A DNA stretch of 64,000 nucleotides from SKVR01 sp964491395 (GCA_964491395.1 CAZBGI010000010.1:13753-77752), one strand, 5' to 3'; positions 43,306 to 51,475 are shown, counted from the stretch's first letter. Program-made: numbers and translations. The notes: generated from the letters alone by a model not told the origin.

Positions 43306-43971
43306 TTAAGCTATGATAATATCATCCGTTACATCTAATATTCCTGCAGTCATCATGGCAGCATTAAACGCTTCTTCTTTCATAGGGTAGAGAGGAACAG
43401 TGCCTGTAAGATGAGCAATACCATTCTTCACCGAGACATCAATTTTATCGGCATCAATTAAAACATTTCTTTTGAAAGCCCTTTTGATATCATTTTCAAT
43501 ATCAGTATCAGAAAATTTTTTTCCAGCAACAACGGCAAGATTGTTTTCTACATGCTGAACCCCCTTTGTCGCAGACGCAAGATTTTTAGCGAGACTTTTC
43601 TCCCAAAAACTATTTACTGTACCTGTTAGAGTAACAGCACCCTTGAGGGTCTCAACATGAATGTTGTCGGCATCTATTCGATCATCCCAAAGGAACTTTT
43701 TATTAATCATGTTGGTAATCTCGGTATCAACCGATATTATTAATTCGGGCAGAAGCTCAACATCAATTAAGTTTTCTACTCTCACTACATCAGCCACCTT
43801 ATAGGCATTTTTCCCGGCAGCATGTTTTGCAGTGTAAGTTGACACTACACCTGATAACTGAACAACTCCGTCATCTACATTTACATTAACATCATTGGCA
43901 TCTATGCTGGTGTCCCAAACCAATTGGTCCAGCACCTCCTGTTTAATAAATTCATCTGTATTTTTTTTCAT
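43306..43971 (-). CDS. Triple BON-domain protein, copy 2
   Basis: A 221-residue paralogue of the downstream BON protein, with the same three units (DANDVNVNVDDGVVQLSGVV, DADNIHVETLKGAVTLTGTV, DADKIDVSVKNGIAHLTGTV). No signal peptide. It is transcribed first. A promoter-like element and an inverted repeat lie upstream, while 152 bases without a clear promoter separate it from copy 1, so both may be on one transcript. Differences from copy 1 are spread evenly, suggesting an old duplication kept by selection. Confidence 0.92.
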   Translation of the reverse strand: MKKNTDEFIKQEVLDQLVWDTSIDANDVNVNVDDGVVQLSGVVSTYTAKHAAGKNAYKVADVVRVENLIDVELLPELIISVDTEITNMINKKFLWDDRIDADNIHVETLKGAVTLTGTVNSFWEKSLAKNLASATKGVQHVENNLAVVAGKKFSDTDIENDIKRAFKRNVLIDADKIDVSVKNGIAHLTGTVPLYPMKEEAFNAAMMTAGILDVTDDIIIA

Positions 43972-44019
43972 ATCATTTTGTGTTTGAAAACTTAATTGAC
44001 TTTTTTACTACAAAAATCT

Positions 44020-44035
44020 GCCAAAAGACGTTCCA
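44020..44035 (-). promoter_or_regulatory. Promoter-like element for the BON genes
   Basis: On the minus strand TGGAAC-GTCTT-TTGGC, 49 bases before the ATG of the first BON gene, with an inverted repeat about 130 bases further upstream. The layout resembles the other stress-region elements, but the match is weak. Confidence 0.3.
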
Positions 44036-44164
44036 ATTTCATTGTTTCCAACTGAAATTGAAGCACCTTTGTGAGATAAAGTGTGCAGGTTGCATTATAG
44101 CTTTGCAAAGAATTCCGGGGTGTTGTTTTGAGGAAATAAGATTGCAGGAAATTTTACACAGGTG

Positions 44165-44180
44165 TGTAGAAAATACTACA
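44165..44180. promoter_or_regulatory. Inverted-repeat operator upstream of the BON genes
   Basis: TGTAG-AAAATA-CTACA, a perfect 5-6-5 inverted repeat; the core is identical on the other strand to the one at 25542-25557. Just left of it TACACA-GG-TGTGTA forms another half-site pair, giving the same three-half-site layout as at dodecin. It overlaps the stop codon of the DUF72 gene. Confidence 0.5.
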
Positions 44181-44907
44181 ACCCGAAAAGCTTTTTAAGC
44201 GTAAGGGCATTTTTAAAAGCATTCCCATGCTTGTCATTATTAAAGTAAATAAACAACTGCTGAATATCCTCCAGTTCACTCAATCGGTTTTTCCAATCTT
44301 TCAGTTCGTTTTCAGAATAGAGATAATCATACCATTCGCTTTTCCCATGAAACCTTACATAAGCGGTTTTGTGGGTCACAACGAGGTCTTCGGGAAGATT
44401 GCCGGGAGCAGACAGAATACAAAAAGCAACATTGTTTTTTTTCATCAACTCATAAATCTCTTCGTCGAACCAGGAATGATGGCGAAACTCAAACACATGG
44501 GTAAAGTTTTTATCCAGTTTCGTGCACAAGGATTCCAGTTTAGCGACGTTTTTGTGCAGATTTCCCGGCAATTGCCAGAGTATGCAGCTGATTTTTTCTT
44601 TAAGAGGATTGAGGGATGTCTGAAAAGCGTCCAGTTTTTCCATGAAAGCGTCGTCAATATTAAACTTCTTCAGATGGGTAAAAAACCGATGCGCCTTAAT
44701 GGTGAATGTAAAATGCTCAGGGGTTTGGCTGTTCCAGTTATCCAGGGTTTCTTTTTCGGGGAACTTGTAGAAGGTATTATTGATTTCAACAGTATTAAAC
44801 TTTTTTGCATAAAATGAAAGCCATTCTTCCTTGGGTAATTCATCCGGGTAAAAGCTCCCTTTCCAGTCTTCGTATGAATAGCCGCTACAACCTATATGAG
44901 TTTTCAT
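44176..44907 (-). CDS. DUF72 family protein (YecE-like)
   Basis: A 243-residue protein of DUF72, a TIM-barrel-like family. The start IGCSGYSYEDWKGSFYPDELPKEEWLSFYAKKFNTVEINNTFYKFP is the family signature, with FTIKAHRFFTHL, LWQLPGN and VFEFRHHSWFDEE following. Function is unproven; the family often sits with DNA-repair or radical-SAM genes. It is probably translated with the TrkA-C gene 35 bases upstream. Its stop overlaps an operator of the following BON genes. Confidence 0.93.
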   Translation of the reverse strand: MKTHIGCSGYSYEDWKGSFYPDELPKEEWLSFYAKKFNTVEINNTFYKFPEKETLDNWNSQTPEHFTFTIKAHRFFTHLKKFNIDDAFMEKLDAFQTSLNPLKEKISCILWQLPGNLHKNVAKLESLCTKLDKNFTHVFEFRHHSWFDEEIYELMKKNNVAFCILSAPGNLPEDLVVTHKTAYVRFHGKSEWYDYLYSENELKDWKNRLSELEDIQQLFIYFNNDKHGNAFKNALTLKKLFGL

Positions 44908-44942
44908 GAGATACGTGGTTTAAGTGAAATACTATTTCATGT

Positions 44943-45716
44943 CTATTGTTGACTTTCATCATTTTTCTGTTGTTCTTTCTTATTCTTTCTGTGATCTTCT
45001 TTGGCTGACTCATGTTCCTTTTCCCCTTTAGGGTTTTGTTTGCGTTGTTCAAGGTTTTTCAGGTTATCTTCCTTGCCATATAGGGTGAGGTTGTCACCGG
45101 GTTGTATTTGAGTTGTGCCATCCGGAGTGCCCAGGTAAGTGCCATCTTTTCGTTCTATGGCAATAAGATTAATGCCCTCTTTTGTCAGTCTCAGTTCTTT
45201 TAGTTTCCTGTTGGCCATCCAATCATCTTCTTTTACGGTAATCACCGTAATTTCATATTCATCCTGCAGCTTTAGCAATGAGACGTAATCGATATTGCGA
45301 AGATTGTGAAATCTGTTGAGAGCATTATCAATTAACCTTACGAGCTGCTTGTCCAGCCATTTACTTTTAGATAAGGACCAAATTAAAAATATAAAAAAAC
45401 CGATAAGTCCAAGTCTTATAAGTCTGTCAAATGATTCCAGTTCGTCTCCTATGAAAGTAAGCATGAGGGAAGCTATGGCGGAAACAACGCCTATATTACC
45501 GATAAGCATAAGTACCATGATGATTTTTCTTCTCAGAGGATGGGTAGTAATTTTTTCAGCTTCGCGGGTGGTAAAACCCACCCCTGTAAAGGCTGACCTT
45601 GCCTGGAATATTGCAGCATCCTGCGCCAGGCCTGTTTTAATCAAAGCCCTTGCACCTATTTTGGTAATGATAATGGATAAAAATATTATTATAAACAGAC
45701 TTATTAGGGGACCCAT
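44943..45716 (-). CDS. Membrane protein with C-terminal TrkA-C (RCK_C) domain
   Basis: A 257-residue protein. The first 130 residues hold three to four hydrophobic helices, with FQARSAFTGVGFTTREAEKIT between them, a phrase also seen in Trk/Ktr-type K+ transport pore segments. A TrkA-C domain follows (about 150-230, VITVKEDDWMANRKLKELRLTKEGINLIAI), then a charged low-complexity Lys/Glu/Gln tail. It may be a ligand-regulated cation channel or transporter subunit (inference). The ATG at 45714-45716 is chosen; a TTG eight codons upstream is possible. It is probably read together with the DUF72 gene. Confidence 0.75.
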   Translation of the reverse strand: MGPLISLFIIIFLSIIITKIGARALIKTGLAQDAAIFQARSAFTGVGFTTREAEKITTHPLRRKIIMVLMLIGNIGVVSAIASLMLTFIGDELESFDRLIRLGLIGFFIFLIWSLSKSKWLDKQLVRLIDNALNRFHNLRNIDYVSLLKLQDEYEITVITVKEDDWMANRKLKELRLTKEGINLIAIERKDGTYLGTPDGTTQIQPGDNLTLYGKEDNLKNLEQRKQNPKGEKEHESAKEDHRKNKKEQQKNDESQQ

Positions 45717-45795
45717 TTTCTGGTAATTTTTGCCTGGCAATCTCTTCTGTAGGGAGGATGATTCAAGTTATTTTTATAATTGTTGTTGATTGAGT

Positions 45796-45839
45796 CATCC
45801 CCGGAAGGAAAAGGCAAGACCTTTATATTCCCGGGGATG
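45796..45839. other. Stem-loop between the PRC-barrel and TrkA-C genes
   Basis: CATCCCCGG (45796-45804) pairs with CCGGGGATG (45831-45839), with a smaller inner stem AAAGG/CCTTT. No T tract follows on the minus strand, so it may stabilise or partly terminate the PRC-barrel mRNA. Confidence 0.45.
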
Positions 45840-45866
45840 AATGGTGTAAAGGAATTAAAATCCTAC

Positions 45867-46637
45867 TTACTTCTCATCTGAAGGAAAGACTCTTTGATAA
45901 TATTCTTTGAGTGCTTCTTCAAAAGCCTGATCCACTGGTTTGCCAGTATCAAATTCAGGTGCATTTTTAATCGTATCGGTATCAACATCAATGGAGACTT
46001 CGCGGGTTTCATAACTGATTTTATCTAACCAATTGATGAGAAGAATGACTTTTTTGCTCCACGGACGCCAGTTGCTGGTATCTATGATAAGGTAAATCAA
46101 TTGCCAGTCGGCATCATCTGCAATCAAATCTTCAACATGTCCCAGGTGTCCGTCGGTTGCCAGTATATGATATCCCATTACTTCTTTAAAACTTCTGAGT
46201 TTGGTGGCCAGCCTTTCTTCGCTGACCTTTTCTTCACTGACTTCTTTAGTGGGCACATTTAATGGCCTCGCGGGGTAATACAATCCGGTATGGGTAGGGG
46301 GAATGTATCCCGAACTCCAGTAGGCTGCATATCCGTAGTGTTTCATGAGTTCCTTTTCATATTCCCGCGAAATCGTGGGTATATCTTCGGGCGATGGACT
46401 GTTCTCTATTTGTTTTGAGGTCAGGTTTACAGAAATCAATTCTTCATCCCACAGAGGCTCTTTCAGAGCATTTATAGGAAGCAGCACTCTTTTGTCTTTG
46501 AAAAAACTTCCGAAGTCTGCATCCAGATATCGTACTTTCCAGGTGTCTTCATCAAAGAGGAAATCTTTGATCTTACCTTTTTTTCCATCTGATGTTTCAA
46601 TGGAAAACCCTTTCAATTCATCTAATCTGCGTTTCAT
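45867..46637 (-). CDS. PRC-barrel domain protein, two barrels
   Basis: A 256-residue protein with two PRC-barrel domains. The first covers residues about 5-75 (FSIETSDGKKGKIKDFLFDEDTWKVRYLDAD), the second about 150-225 (YHILATDGHLGHVEDLIADDADWQLIYLIIDTSNW). A Tyr/Pro-rich linker (AAYWSSGYIPPTHTGLYYPARP) joins them. It is probably cytoplasmic. Such proteins are common in stress clusters beside BON and CsbD genes and may bind RNA, lipid or other proteins. Two palindromes lie in its upstream region. Confidence 0.9.
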   Translation of the reverse strand: MKRRLDELKGFSIETSDGKKGKIKDFLFDEDTWKVRYLDADFGSFFKDKRVLLPINALKEPLWDEELISVNLTSKQIENSPSPEDIPTISREYEKELMKHYGYAAYWSSGYIPPTHTGLYYPARPLNVPTKEVSEEKVSEERLATKLRSFKEVMGYHILATDGHLGHVEDLIADDADWQLIYLIIDTSNWRPWSKKVILLINWLDKISYETREVSIDVDTDTIKNAPEFDTGKPVDQAFEEALKEYYQRVFPSDEK

Positions 46638-46678
46638 AGTAATTGTTTTTTATGTGAATAATAAGATTGGCAAAAAAT

Positions 46679-46728
46679 GATTCCTTAAGGGAATCAAAAT
46701 TAATTTCACTATTGTATTTGAAATAGTG
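46679..46728. repeat. Two palindromes upstream of the PRC-barrel gene
   Basis: GATTCC-TTAAG-GGAATC (46679-46695) and CACTATT-GTATTTGA-AATAGTG (46707-46728), both with perfect arms. They lie in the 115-base gap ahead of the gene and may be operator sites. Their half-sites differ from the TGTAG/CTACA motif of the other stress genes. Confidence 0.4.
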
Positions 46729-46752
46729 TTGTGTAATTTATTTAAAATCAGG

Positions 46753-47763
46753 TTAAAACATCTTAGCGTAATTCTGCATCAGTTGAATATATTTCTTTAC
46801 ATCTTCTTGCTTCTTTTCTTCTTTGGGATGTTCCTTCAGGCTTATCAGGGTTACTTTGGCCCTGACATTGGCCCGGTAGCATTTGTAAAAATTGAACAAG
46901 GGTTCGGGCATGTCTTTCTCTTTTAATTCAAATGCTTTCATGTAATTCCTGACAAAAGAATTGCTTAGTTGTTTATTCCCAGAAAAATCAAGGTCAACGC
47001 ATAAAAAAGCAATTTCATTCAACACATCAATGTATCGGAAGTCATCATTAAACTCAATGCAGTCAAAAATCACAGGATCGTCATACAGAAATATGTTGGT
47101 GGCGTTTAAATCGCCATGACAATCGCGTTGAAAATCGTTAAGGATTCTATCGTTCAGAAAACTCCTGTTGTCATTGAGATAGTTTTTTGATTTTTCGATA
47201 CATTGTGAAACTATTTTCTTGCTTTCGGCAGGTATAAGTTGATTTTCGGTATCCTCGTCAAGTACGTCATTGATGGCAGCAAATTCTTTGATCATTCCAG
47301 CTGTGTTAAAGGCGTTCTTTACAACCTGTGTGTTTTTGTGAAATTGCGCAATTTTTCCGGCAAGCTTTTCCAGATGTTTTTCTGTTACTTTATTTGCTGC
47401 CAGCATTTTATGCATTTCTTTATTGTTGTCCATTCGCTTCATTTGCACGGCATAGTCTATAATATCCTCATCGCTATGATGGTCAGGTTTGCCTGTGCTC
47501 AAAGATTGGGTGATGGGTACTATGCCCAGGTACATATCAGGTGCCAACCGGCGGTTAAGCTTTATTTCCTGATTACAATAAAACCTGCGATTCTCCAATG
47601 TTGAAAAATCAAGAAAAGGAAGTTGAACCGGTCGTTTTACTTTAAAAGCATATTGATCCGTTAAAACAATCCATGAGATATGGGTTTCAGAAAATGCGCT
47701 GTTTTTACAGCTATCAGGAAACAGGCACTTATCTTTCATTGTAAGAATTTGCTCTTTGTCCAT
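46753..47763 (-). CDS. APH-fold (aminoglycoside phosphotransferase-like) kinase
   Basis: A 336-residue small-molecule kinase with the APH/choline-kinase fold. The catalytic loop CHGDLNATNIF (His216, Asp218 and Asn) and the metal-binding IFDCIEFNDDFRYIDVLNEIAFLCVDLD are intact; the N-lobe contains YAFKVKRPVQLPFLDFS. This family is usually found fused to a C-terminal P-loop kinase domain (a bifunctional protein of about 510 residues); here the two halves are separate genes, with the P-loop half upstream and overlapping this gene by 35 bases. The substrate is unknown, and there is no reason to assume antibiotic resistance. Confidence 0.87.
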   Translation of the reverse strand: MDKEQILTMKDKCLFPDSCKNSAFSETHISWIVLTDQYAFKVKRPVQLPFLDFSTLENRRFYCNQEIKLNRRLAPDMYLGIVPITQSLSTGKPDHHSDEDIIDYAVQMKRMDNNKEMHKMLAANKVTEKHLEKLAGKIAQFHKNTQVVKNAFNTAGMIKEFAAINDVLDEDTENQLIPAESKKIVSQCIEKSKNYLNDNRSFLNDRILNDFQRDCHGDLNATNIFLYDDPVIFDCIEFNDDFRYIDVLNEIAFLCVDLDFSGNKQLSNSFVRNYMKAFELKEKDMPEPLFNFYKCYRANVRAKVTLISLKEHPKEEKKQEDVKKYIQLMQNYAKMF

Positions 47764-48247
47764 GAAGGTATGTTTTAAGTTGTTGAATCAATTGTGTTGC
47801 ATCGTTTTCATCCGTCCATAATATCAGATGAGGCTCCTGAGGGTAGTCAAAAGTTCTTTTTATATTTCTGTACACATTAAAATCTGCGTGGCTATGTTTA
47901 CGGGTTGACTTCATCCTTTCTTTTATGGTTTCTTCTTTGGCGCGTAATTCTATAAAAAGAATTTCCTGATTCAGCTCCCTGGCTTTCAGCAAAAACTGCC
48001 TTCTGTGTTCTTCTTTCTGAAATGTTCCTTCAAGAATTACATGTTGCCTATTCTGGATATGGTGAACCATTTCCGTCATCATTTGATTGTAAACGAGCTG
48101 TTTTGAATGAGCATCGTATCGATCCTGCAGGTTTATATTCTTTCTGATGATGTCAGTGTCCAGGTGTACGGCATGGAACTCTTCGGCGGCCCTTTTCGAC
48201 AAATAAGTTTTTCCTGTTGCGGGAAGCCCAAAAATTATCAGTATCAT
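47729..48247 (-). CDS. P-loop kinase (AAA_33/gluconate-kinase-like)
   Basis: A 172-residue P-loop kinase. Walker A is GLPATGKT, the lid region contains ERMKSTRKHSHADFNVYRNIKRTF, and the substrate-site segment HLDTDIIRKNI resembles the AAA_33 kinases that phosphorylate small molecules. It corresponds to the C-terminal half of the usual APH/AAA fused protein. It is encoded directly upstream of the APH gene and overlaps it by 35 bases. Its own start overlaps the stop of the small gene at 48244 in an ATGA arrangement, implying coupled translation. Confidence 0.85.
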   Translation of the reverse strand: MILIIFGLPATGKTYLSKRAAEEFHAVHLDTDIIRKNINLQDRYDAHSKQLVYNQMMTEMVHHIQNRQHVILEGTFQKEEHRRQFLLKARELNQEILFIELRAKEETIKERMKSTRKHSHADFNVYRNIKRTFDYPQEPHLILWTDENDATQLIQQLKTYLHGQRANSYNER

Positions 48248-48480
48248 TTTTCAATTGTTTGATAATAAAAAGTATCTACCTTTTTAATCATATAATATCT
48301 GAACACCGCAATAATCTCATTGCTATTTGTGTCCCAATAGTTGTTTTTCAACCATTCTATAAGTTCCTCAATTTCTTCTTTTTCAAGCCATGCCAGGCAT
48401 TTGTAAAGCTCTTTTTTGAAAAGCTCTCTATCGTTGCACACGTTTTTGAGTACTGTTTTTTGATGAGTTAACATTTTCAT
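48244..48480 (-). CDS. Small conserved-looking protein of unknown function, 78 residues
   Basis: A 78-residue mostly helical protein, rich in Lys, Glu and aromatic residues (LEKEEIEELIEWLKNNYWD). I do not recognise a family. Its stop overlaps the start of the P-loop kinase (ATGA), which argues that it is a real gene. Directly upstream lies a run of ten A on its coding strand (48488-48497), and the preceding reading frame (48428-48604) runs into this one if one A is lost, so the true protein may be longer and fused; see findings. Confidence 0.6.
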   Translation of the reverse strand: MKMLTHQKTVLKNVCNDRELFKKELYKCLAWLEKEEIEELIEWLKNNYWDTNSNEIIAVFRYYMIKKVDTFYYQTIEK

Positions 48481-48604
48481 AGTCCTGTTTTTTTTTTGCG
48501 TTTGACAATACTTTAAGCGTTGGTTTGCATTGCTTTTTTACTCTCCTTTTACTTAAGCCAGAAAGGTCTGTTATCTTTTCAGCAATTTCTTCAATTCTCT
48601 CCAT
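48428..48604 (-). CDS. Small basic open frame, possibly the N-terminal half of the 78-residue protein
   Basis: A 58-residue frame starting with MERIEEIAEKITDLSGLSKRRVKKQCKP; the first 40 residues look protein-like (amphipathic and basic). The frame crosses a run of ten A, after which its sequence becomes less protein-like and overlaps the 78-residue gene in another frame. It starts inside the last 34 bases of polX. I read it as the first part of a roughly 119-residue protein whose frame is broken at the A run, or as a slippage-controlled gene. Confidence 0.35.
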   Translation of the reverse strand: MERIEEIAEKITDLSGLSKRRVKKQCKPTLKVLSNAKKKQDYENVNSSKNSTQKRVQR

Positions 48605-50283
48605 GACCGGGTATTTATGATGTCTTTTTTGCCCAACCATCCCCTGCGGGCCTGGGCTACACCATATTTTATATAATCAAGATTGCTGATAGCATGCGCA
48701 TCTGTTGATATGGCGAGTTTAACACCTGCTTTTTGTGCTTTTCTGATGTATTTGTCATGGAGGTCAATTCGATCAGGATTGCTGTTGATTTCCAGAAAAA
48801 TTCCTTTGTCAGCGGCCTCTTTCATTACCGCATCCATATCCAAATCATAACCTTTTCTTTTGTTGATCATGCGTCCGGTGGGATGACCAATGATATTCAA
48901 ATATGGATTTTCCATGGCTTTTAAAATCCTTTGGGTTTGCTTCTTTTTGGAAAGGTTCATGTTGTAATGTACAGAGCCGATTACCAGATCCAACTCTTTC
49001 AGAATATCATCCGACAAATCCAGGGTGCCATCTTCAAGGATATCGACTTCCACCCCTTTAATGATTCTGAAGTTTTTCATCTTTTTGTTTAATGCATCGA
49101 TGTCCCGGATTTGTTTCTCCAAATCTTTTTCATTCAGCCCCCCGGCCATAGAAACTTTTTTGGAATGCTCAGTAACAGCAAAATAATTGTATCCTTTGTC
49201 TTTGGCTGCTTCGGCCATTTCTTTCAGCGAATTCTTACCATCTGTGGCTTTGGTATGAGCATGCAAGTCGCCTTTAATATCTTCCAATTCCAACAGGTTG
49301 GGCAATTCATTTTTTTTTGCCGCTTCAATCTCTCCCTGGTTTTCCCTGAGTTCGGGTACGATATATTTTAATCCCAGCTTTTCGTACATCTCTTTTTCAG
49401 TCTTTCCGGCTATTTTTTTCTTTCCTTTGAAAATTCCGTATTCATTGATTTTGAGGTCATCCTCTTTGGCCATTTTCCGCAAAGCCACTGTGTGGGCTTT
49501 AGAGCCTGTAAAATAGAGCAGGGCAGACCCGAACGATTTTTTCTCCACAATGCGAATGTCAACCTGAAGGCCCGTTCGTAGTCGTACAGTGGAGCGGGAT
49601 TCTCCGTGTGACAATACATCCTGCACTTCATCGTATTTCACAAAATGATCCATGGCTTTCTCTGTGTCATTGCTAACACCTACCAAATCAATATCTCCCA
49701 CCGTTTCCTTCATCCTGCGGTAACTGCCTGCAATGGTAATATCCTTTATTTCCTTTTTGAGGTATTTCAGCATGGGTTGAATGAGTTCTTCTGTTTCATG
49801 AAGCTTAAACCTTTGAGAGCCCCCTTTGTCAGCGAATTGCTTTATCTCCTTGAGAATGTTTTGGGCCGTTTTCTTTCCAAAACCTTCCAGTTCTTCAATC
49901 TTTCCCTCTTTGGCTGCTTTTTTCAATTCGTCGAGAGATTCAATATTCAGCTCCTCATAAAGCATTTTTGTACGTTGCGGACCCATTTGTTCCAGCTTCA
50001 TAATATCTCTGAGGGTTTCCGGAAATTTCTTCCGTAGCTTTTTCAATTGCTTCAATTCACCCGTATTAGTGATTTCCGATATTTTTTTAACCATGCTTTC
50101 ACCAATGTCGGGAAGAGCCTCAATATCCTTCTTGTTCATAGCCGAAACATTGTCAGACAGACCTAATAAGGTTCTGGCAGCATTTCTGTAAGAGTTTATG
50201 CGGAATTCATTCTCTCCTTTCACCTCCAGATAATCGGCTGTTTCCTTCAATTTATCTGCTATTTCCTTGTTGTGTACGGGCAT
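48571..50283 (-). CDS. polX: DNA polymerase/3'-5' exonuclease PolX
   Basis: A 570-residue bacterial family X polymerase. The N-terminal part has helix-hairpin-helix segments (IGESMVKKISEI, FGKKTAQNILKEI), the nucleotidyltransferase active site is in GSYRRMKETVGDIDLVG, and the substrate loop in FTGSKAHTVALR. A C-terminal PHP domain begins near residue 335 with DLHAHTKATDGKNSL and continues through VTEHSKK, EVDIL, IGSVHYN, GHPTGR, EINSNPD and STDAHA, so all metal-binding histidines and acids appear present. The PHP domain gives 3'-5' exonuclease and AP-endonuclease activity. It fills short gaps in repair. It lies in an operon with the S2P-CBS gene. Confidence 0.96.
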   Translation of the reverse strand: MPVHNKEIADKLKETADYLEVKGENEFRINSYRNAARTLLGLSDNVSAMNKKDIEALPDIGESMVKKISEITNTGELKQLKKLRKKFPETLRDIMKLEQMGPQRTKMLYEELNIESLDELKKAAKEGKIEELEGFGKKTAQNILKEIKQFADKGGSQRFKLHETEELIQPMLKYLKKEIKDITIAGSYRRMKETVGDIDLVGVSNDTEKAMDHFVKYDEVQDVLSHGESRSTVRLRTGLQVDIRIVEKKSFGSALLYFTGSKAHTVALRKMAKEDDLKINEYGIFKGKKKIAGKTEKEMYEKLGLKYIVPELRENQGEIEAAKKNELPNLLELEDIKGDLHAHTKATDGKNSLKEMAEAAKDKGYNYFAVTEHSKKVSMAGGLNEKDLEKQIRDIDALNKKMKNFRIIKGVEVDILEDGTLDLSDDILKELDLVIGSVHYNMNLSKKKQTQRILKAMENPYLNIIGHPTGRMINKRKGYDLDMDAVMKEAADKGIFLEINSNPDRIDLHDKYIRKAQKAGVKLAISTDAHAISNLDYIKYGVAQARRGWLGKKDIINTRSWRELKKLLKR

Positions 50284-50322
50284 GTTATTTTCTTTTGTAA
50301 TCAGGTTACGATTATGGTTTTC

Positions 50323-51408
50323 CTATTGCAGTGCTTTGCGAATCATGAAAAACTCATTGATGTTGTCAATGTCCAGAATACCTTTAAATTCATCATCTTT
50401 TAGTACCGGGGCAATATCATATTTGTGTTTTCGCATGTGTTTAAGGGCTTCAAAAATATCCATCTCAGGTGTTACGGATTCTATGCTTTTATTCATTGTG
50501 TCTTCAATTTTCCCTTCTTTTCCATACGTTCCCAGTCCCGATATGAGATCTTTCTGGGTTAATATACCTTTGTACTCATCTCCGGATTTGATTACAAAGC
50601 CCCGGTTAGAGATATGTTGCAGAAGTTCAGCAGCTTTACCCAGTGTATCATTGGGTTCCAGCACATCAAAATCAGTGATAATGATGTCCTGCACTTTGTG
50701 GTCTTCCAGAATATTCTGGTATTTCATTATTTCGTACTCTCCTTTGGCCCCCAGCAAAATGAAAAACCCGATTACAACCAGGAACGGATTGATGTACAGA
50801 CCGGCTATAATGAATATAACAGCAAAGATCTGCCCGATATTTTTGGCAATGCGGGTGGCTTCCATTCGGCTCATCCATATGGAAAGGGCCGATCGGAACA
50901 AGCGTCCTCCATCCATGGGAAATGCTGGAATAAGATTAAATACTACGATAAATATGTTGGCAGCCAGTAACATAGCCAGGAAGTTATCTCGTGAAATGTA
51001 GCTAAAATCCATTTCATCGAATGAAACCGGATGAATGTAATACAGGTAAAGGCCCAAAATGGCTGCTATTAGGATATTTACCAGGGGGCCTGCCAGGGAA
51101 ACCAGGAATTCCTCCCTGGGTTTTTCAGGCATTTTGGTAATGTTGGCCATGCCTCCAATGGGCAACAGGGTGATGCTGTGCACTTCTCCACCATATTTCA
51201 TGGCCACCAGCGAATGGCCAAACTCATGAAGCACCACACACACAAACAAAATAAGAATAAAAAGTATGTGCATGAGTATTTGTGGAGTTTCCAACCCTTG
51301 TCTCATGGTGATAAAGACAATCCAAGCAATGAGTAATAAGAAGGTCCAGTGGATGGATAATTTGATTCCGAATGGTTTTCCAAGTTTTAATGAGTACTTG
51401 CTGTTCAT
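50323..51408 (-). CDS. Site-2 protease family metalloprotease with two CBS domains
   Basis: A 361-residue inner-membrane M50B protease (RseP/SpoIVFB-type). HEFGH at residues 61-65 is the zinc motif, and NLIPAFPMDGGRLF supplies the third ligand. About six hydrophobic helices occur in the first 225 residues, followed by a CBS pair (KVQDIIITDFDVLEPNDTL and EDTMNKSIESVTPEMDIFEAL), which usually senses adenine nucleotides. Such proteases cut membrane-bound regulators, for example anti-sigma factors, so it could govern a stress response (inference). polX starts 39 bases downstream. Confidence 0.93.
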   Translation of the reverse strand: MNSKYSLKLGKPFGIKLSIHWTFLLLIAWIVFITMRQGLETPQILMHILFILILFVCVVLHEFGHSLVAMKYGGEVHSITLLPIGGMANITKMPEKPREEFLVSLAGPLVNILIAAILGLYLYYIHPVSFDEMDFSYISRDNFLAMLLAANIFIVVFNLIPAFPMDGGRLFRSALSIWMSRMEATRIAKNIGQIFAVIFIIAGLYINPFLVVIGFFILLGAKGEYEIMKYQNILEDHKVQDIIITDFDVLEPNDTLGKAAELLQHISNRGFVIKSGDEYKGILTQKDLISGLGTYGKEGKIEDTMNKSIESVTPEMDIFEALKHMRKHKYDIAPVLKDDEFKGILDIDNINEFFMIRKALQ

Positions 51409-51475
51409 TAATATGTTATAGTTTATTGTTAGTTTATGGAAATTATTTTTTGTCCGATGATTGCATTAAATCTCA

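Noticed and set aside
25418..44035. Firm sigma-54 promoters
   Set aside because: The -24 half fits in several places, but the nearly invariant GC at -12 is missing each time, so I list these only as promoter-like elements.
46753..47763. Aminoglycoside resistance gene
   Set aside because: The APH fold is shared by many kinases; the operon with a P-loop kinase and stress genes does not suggest drug resistance.
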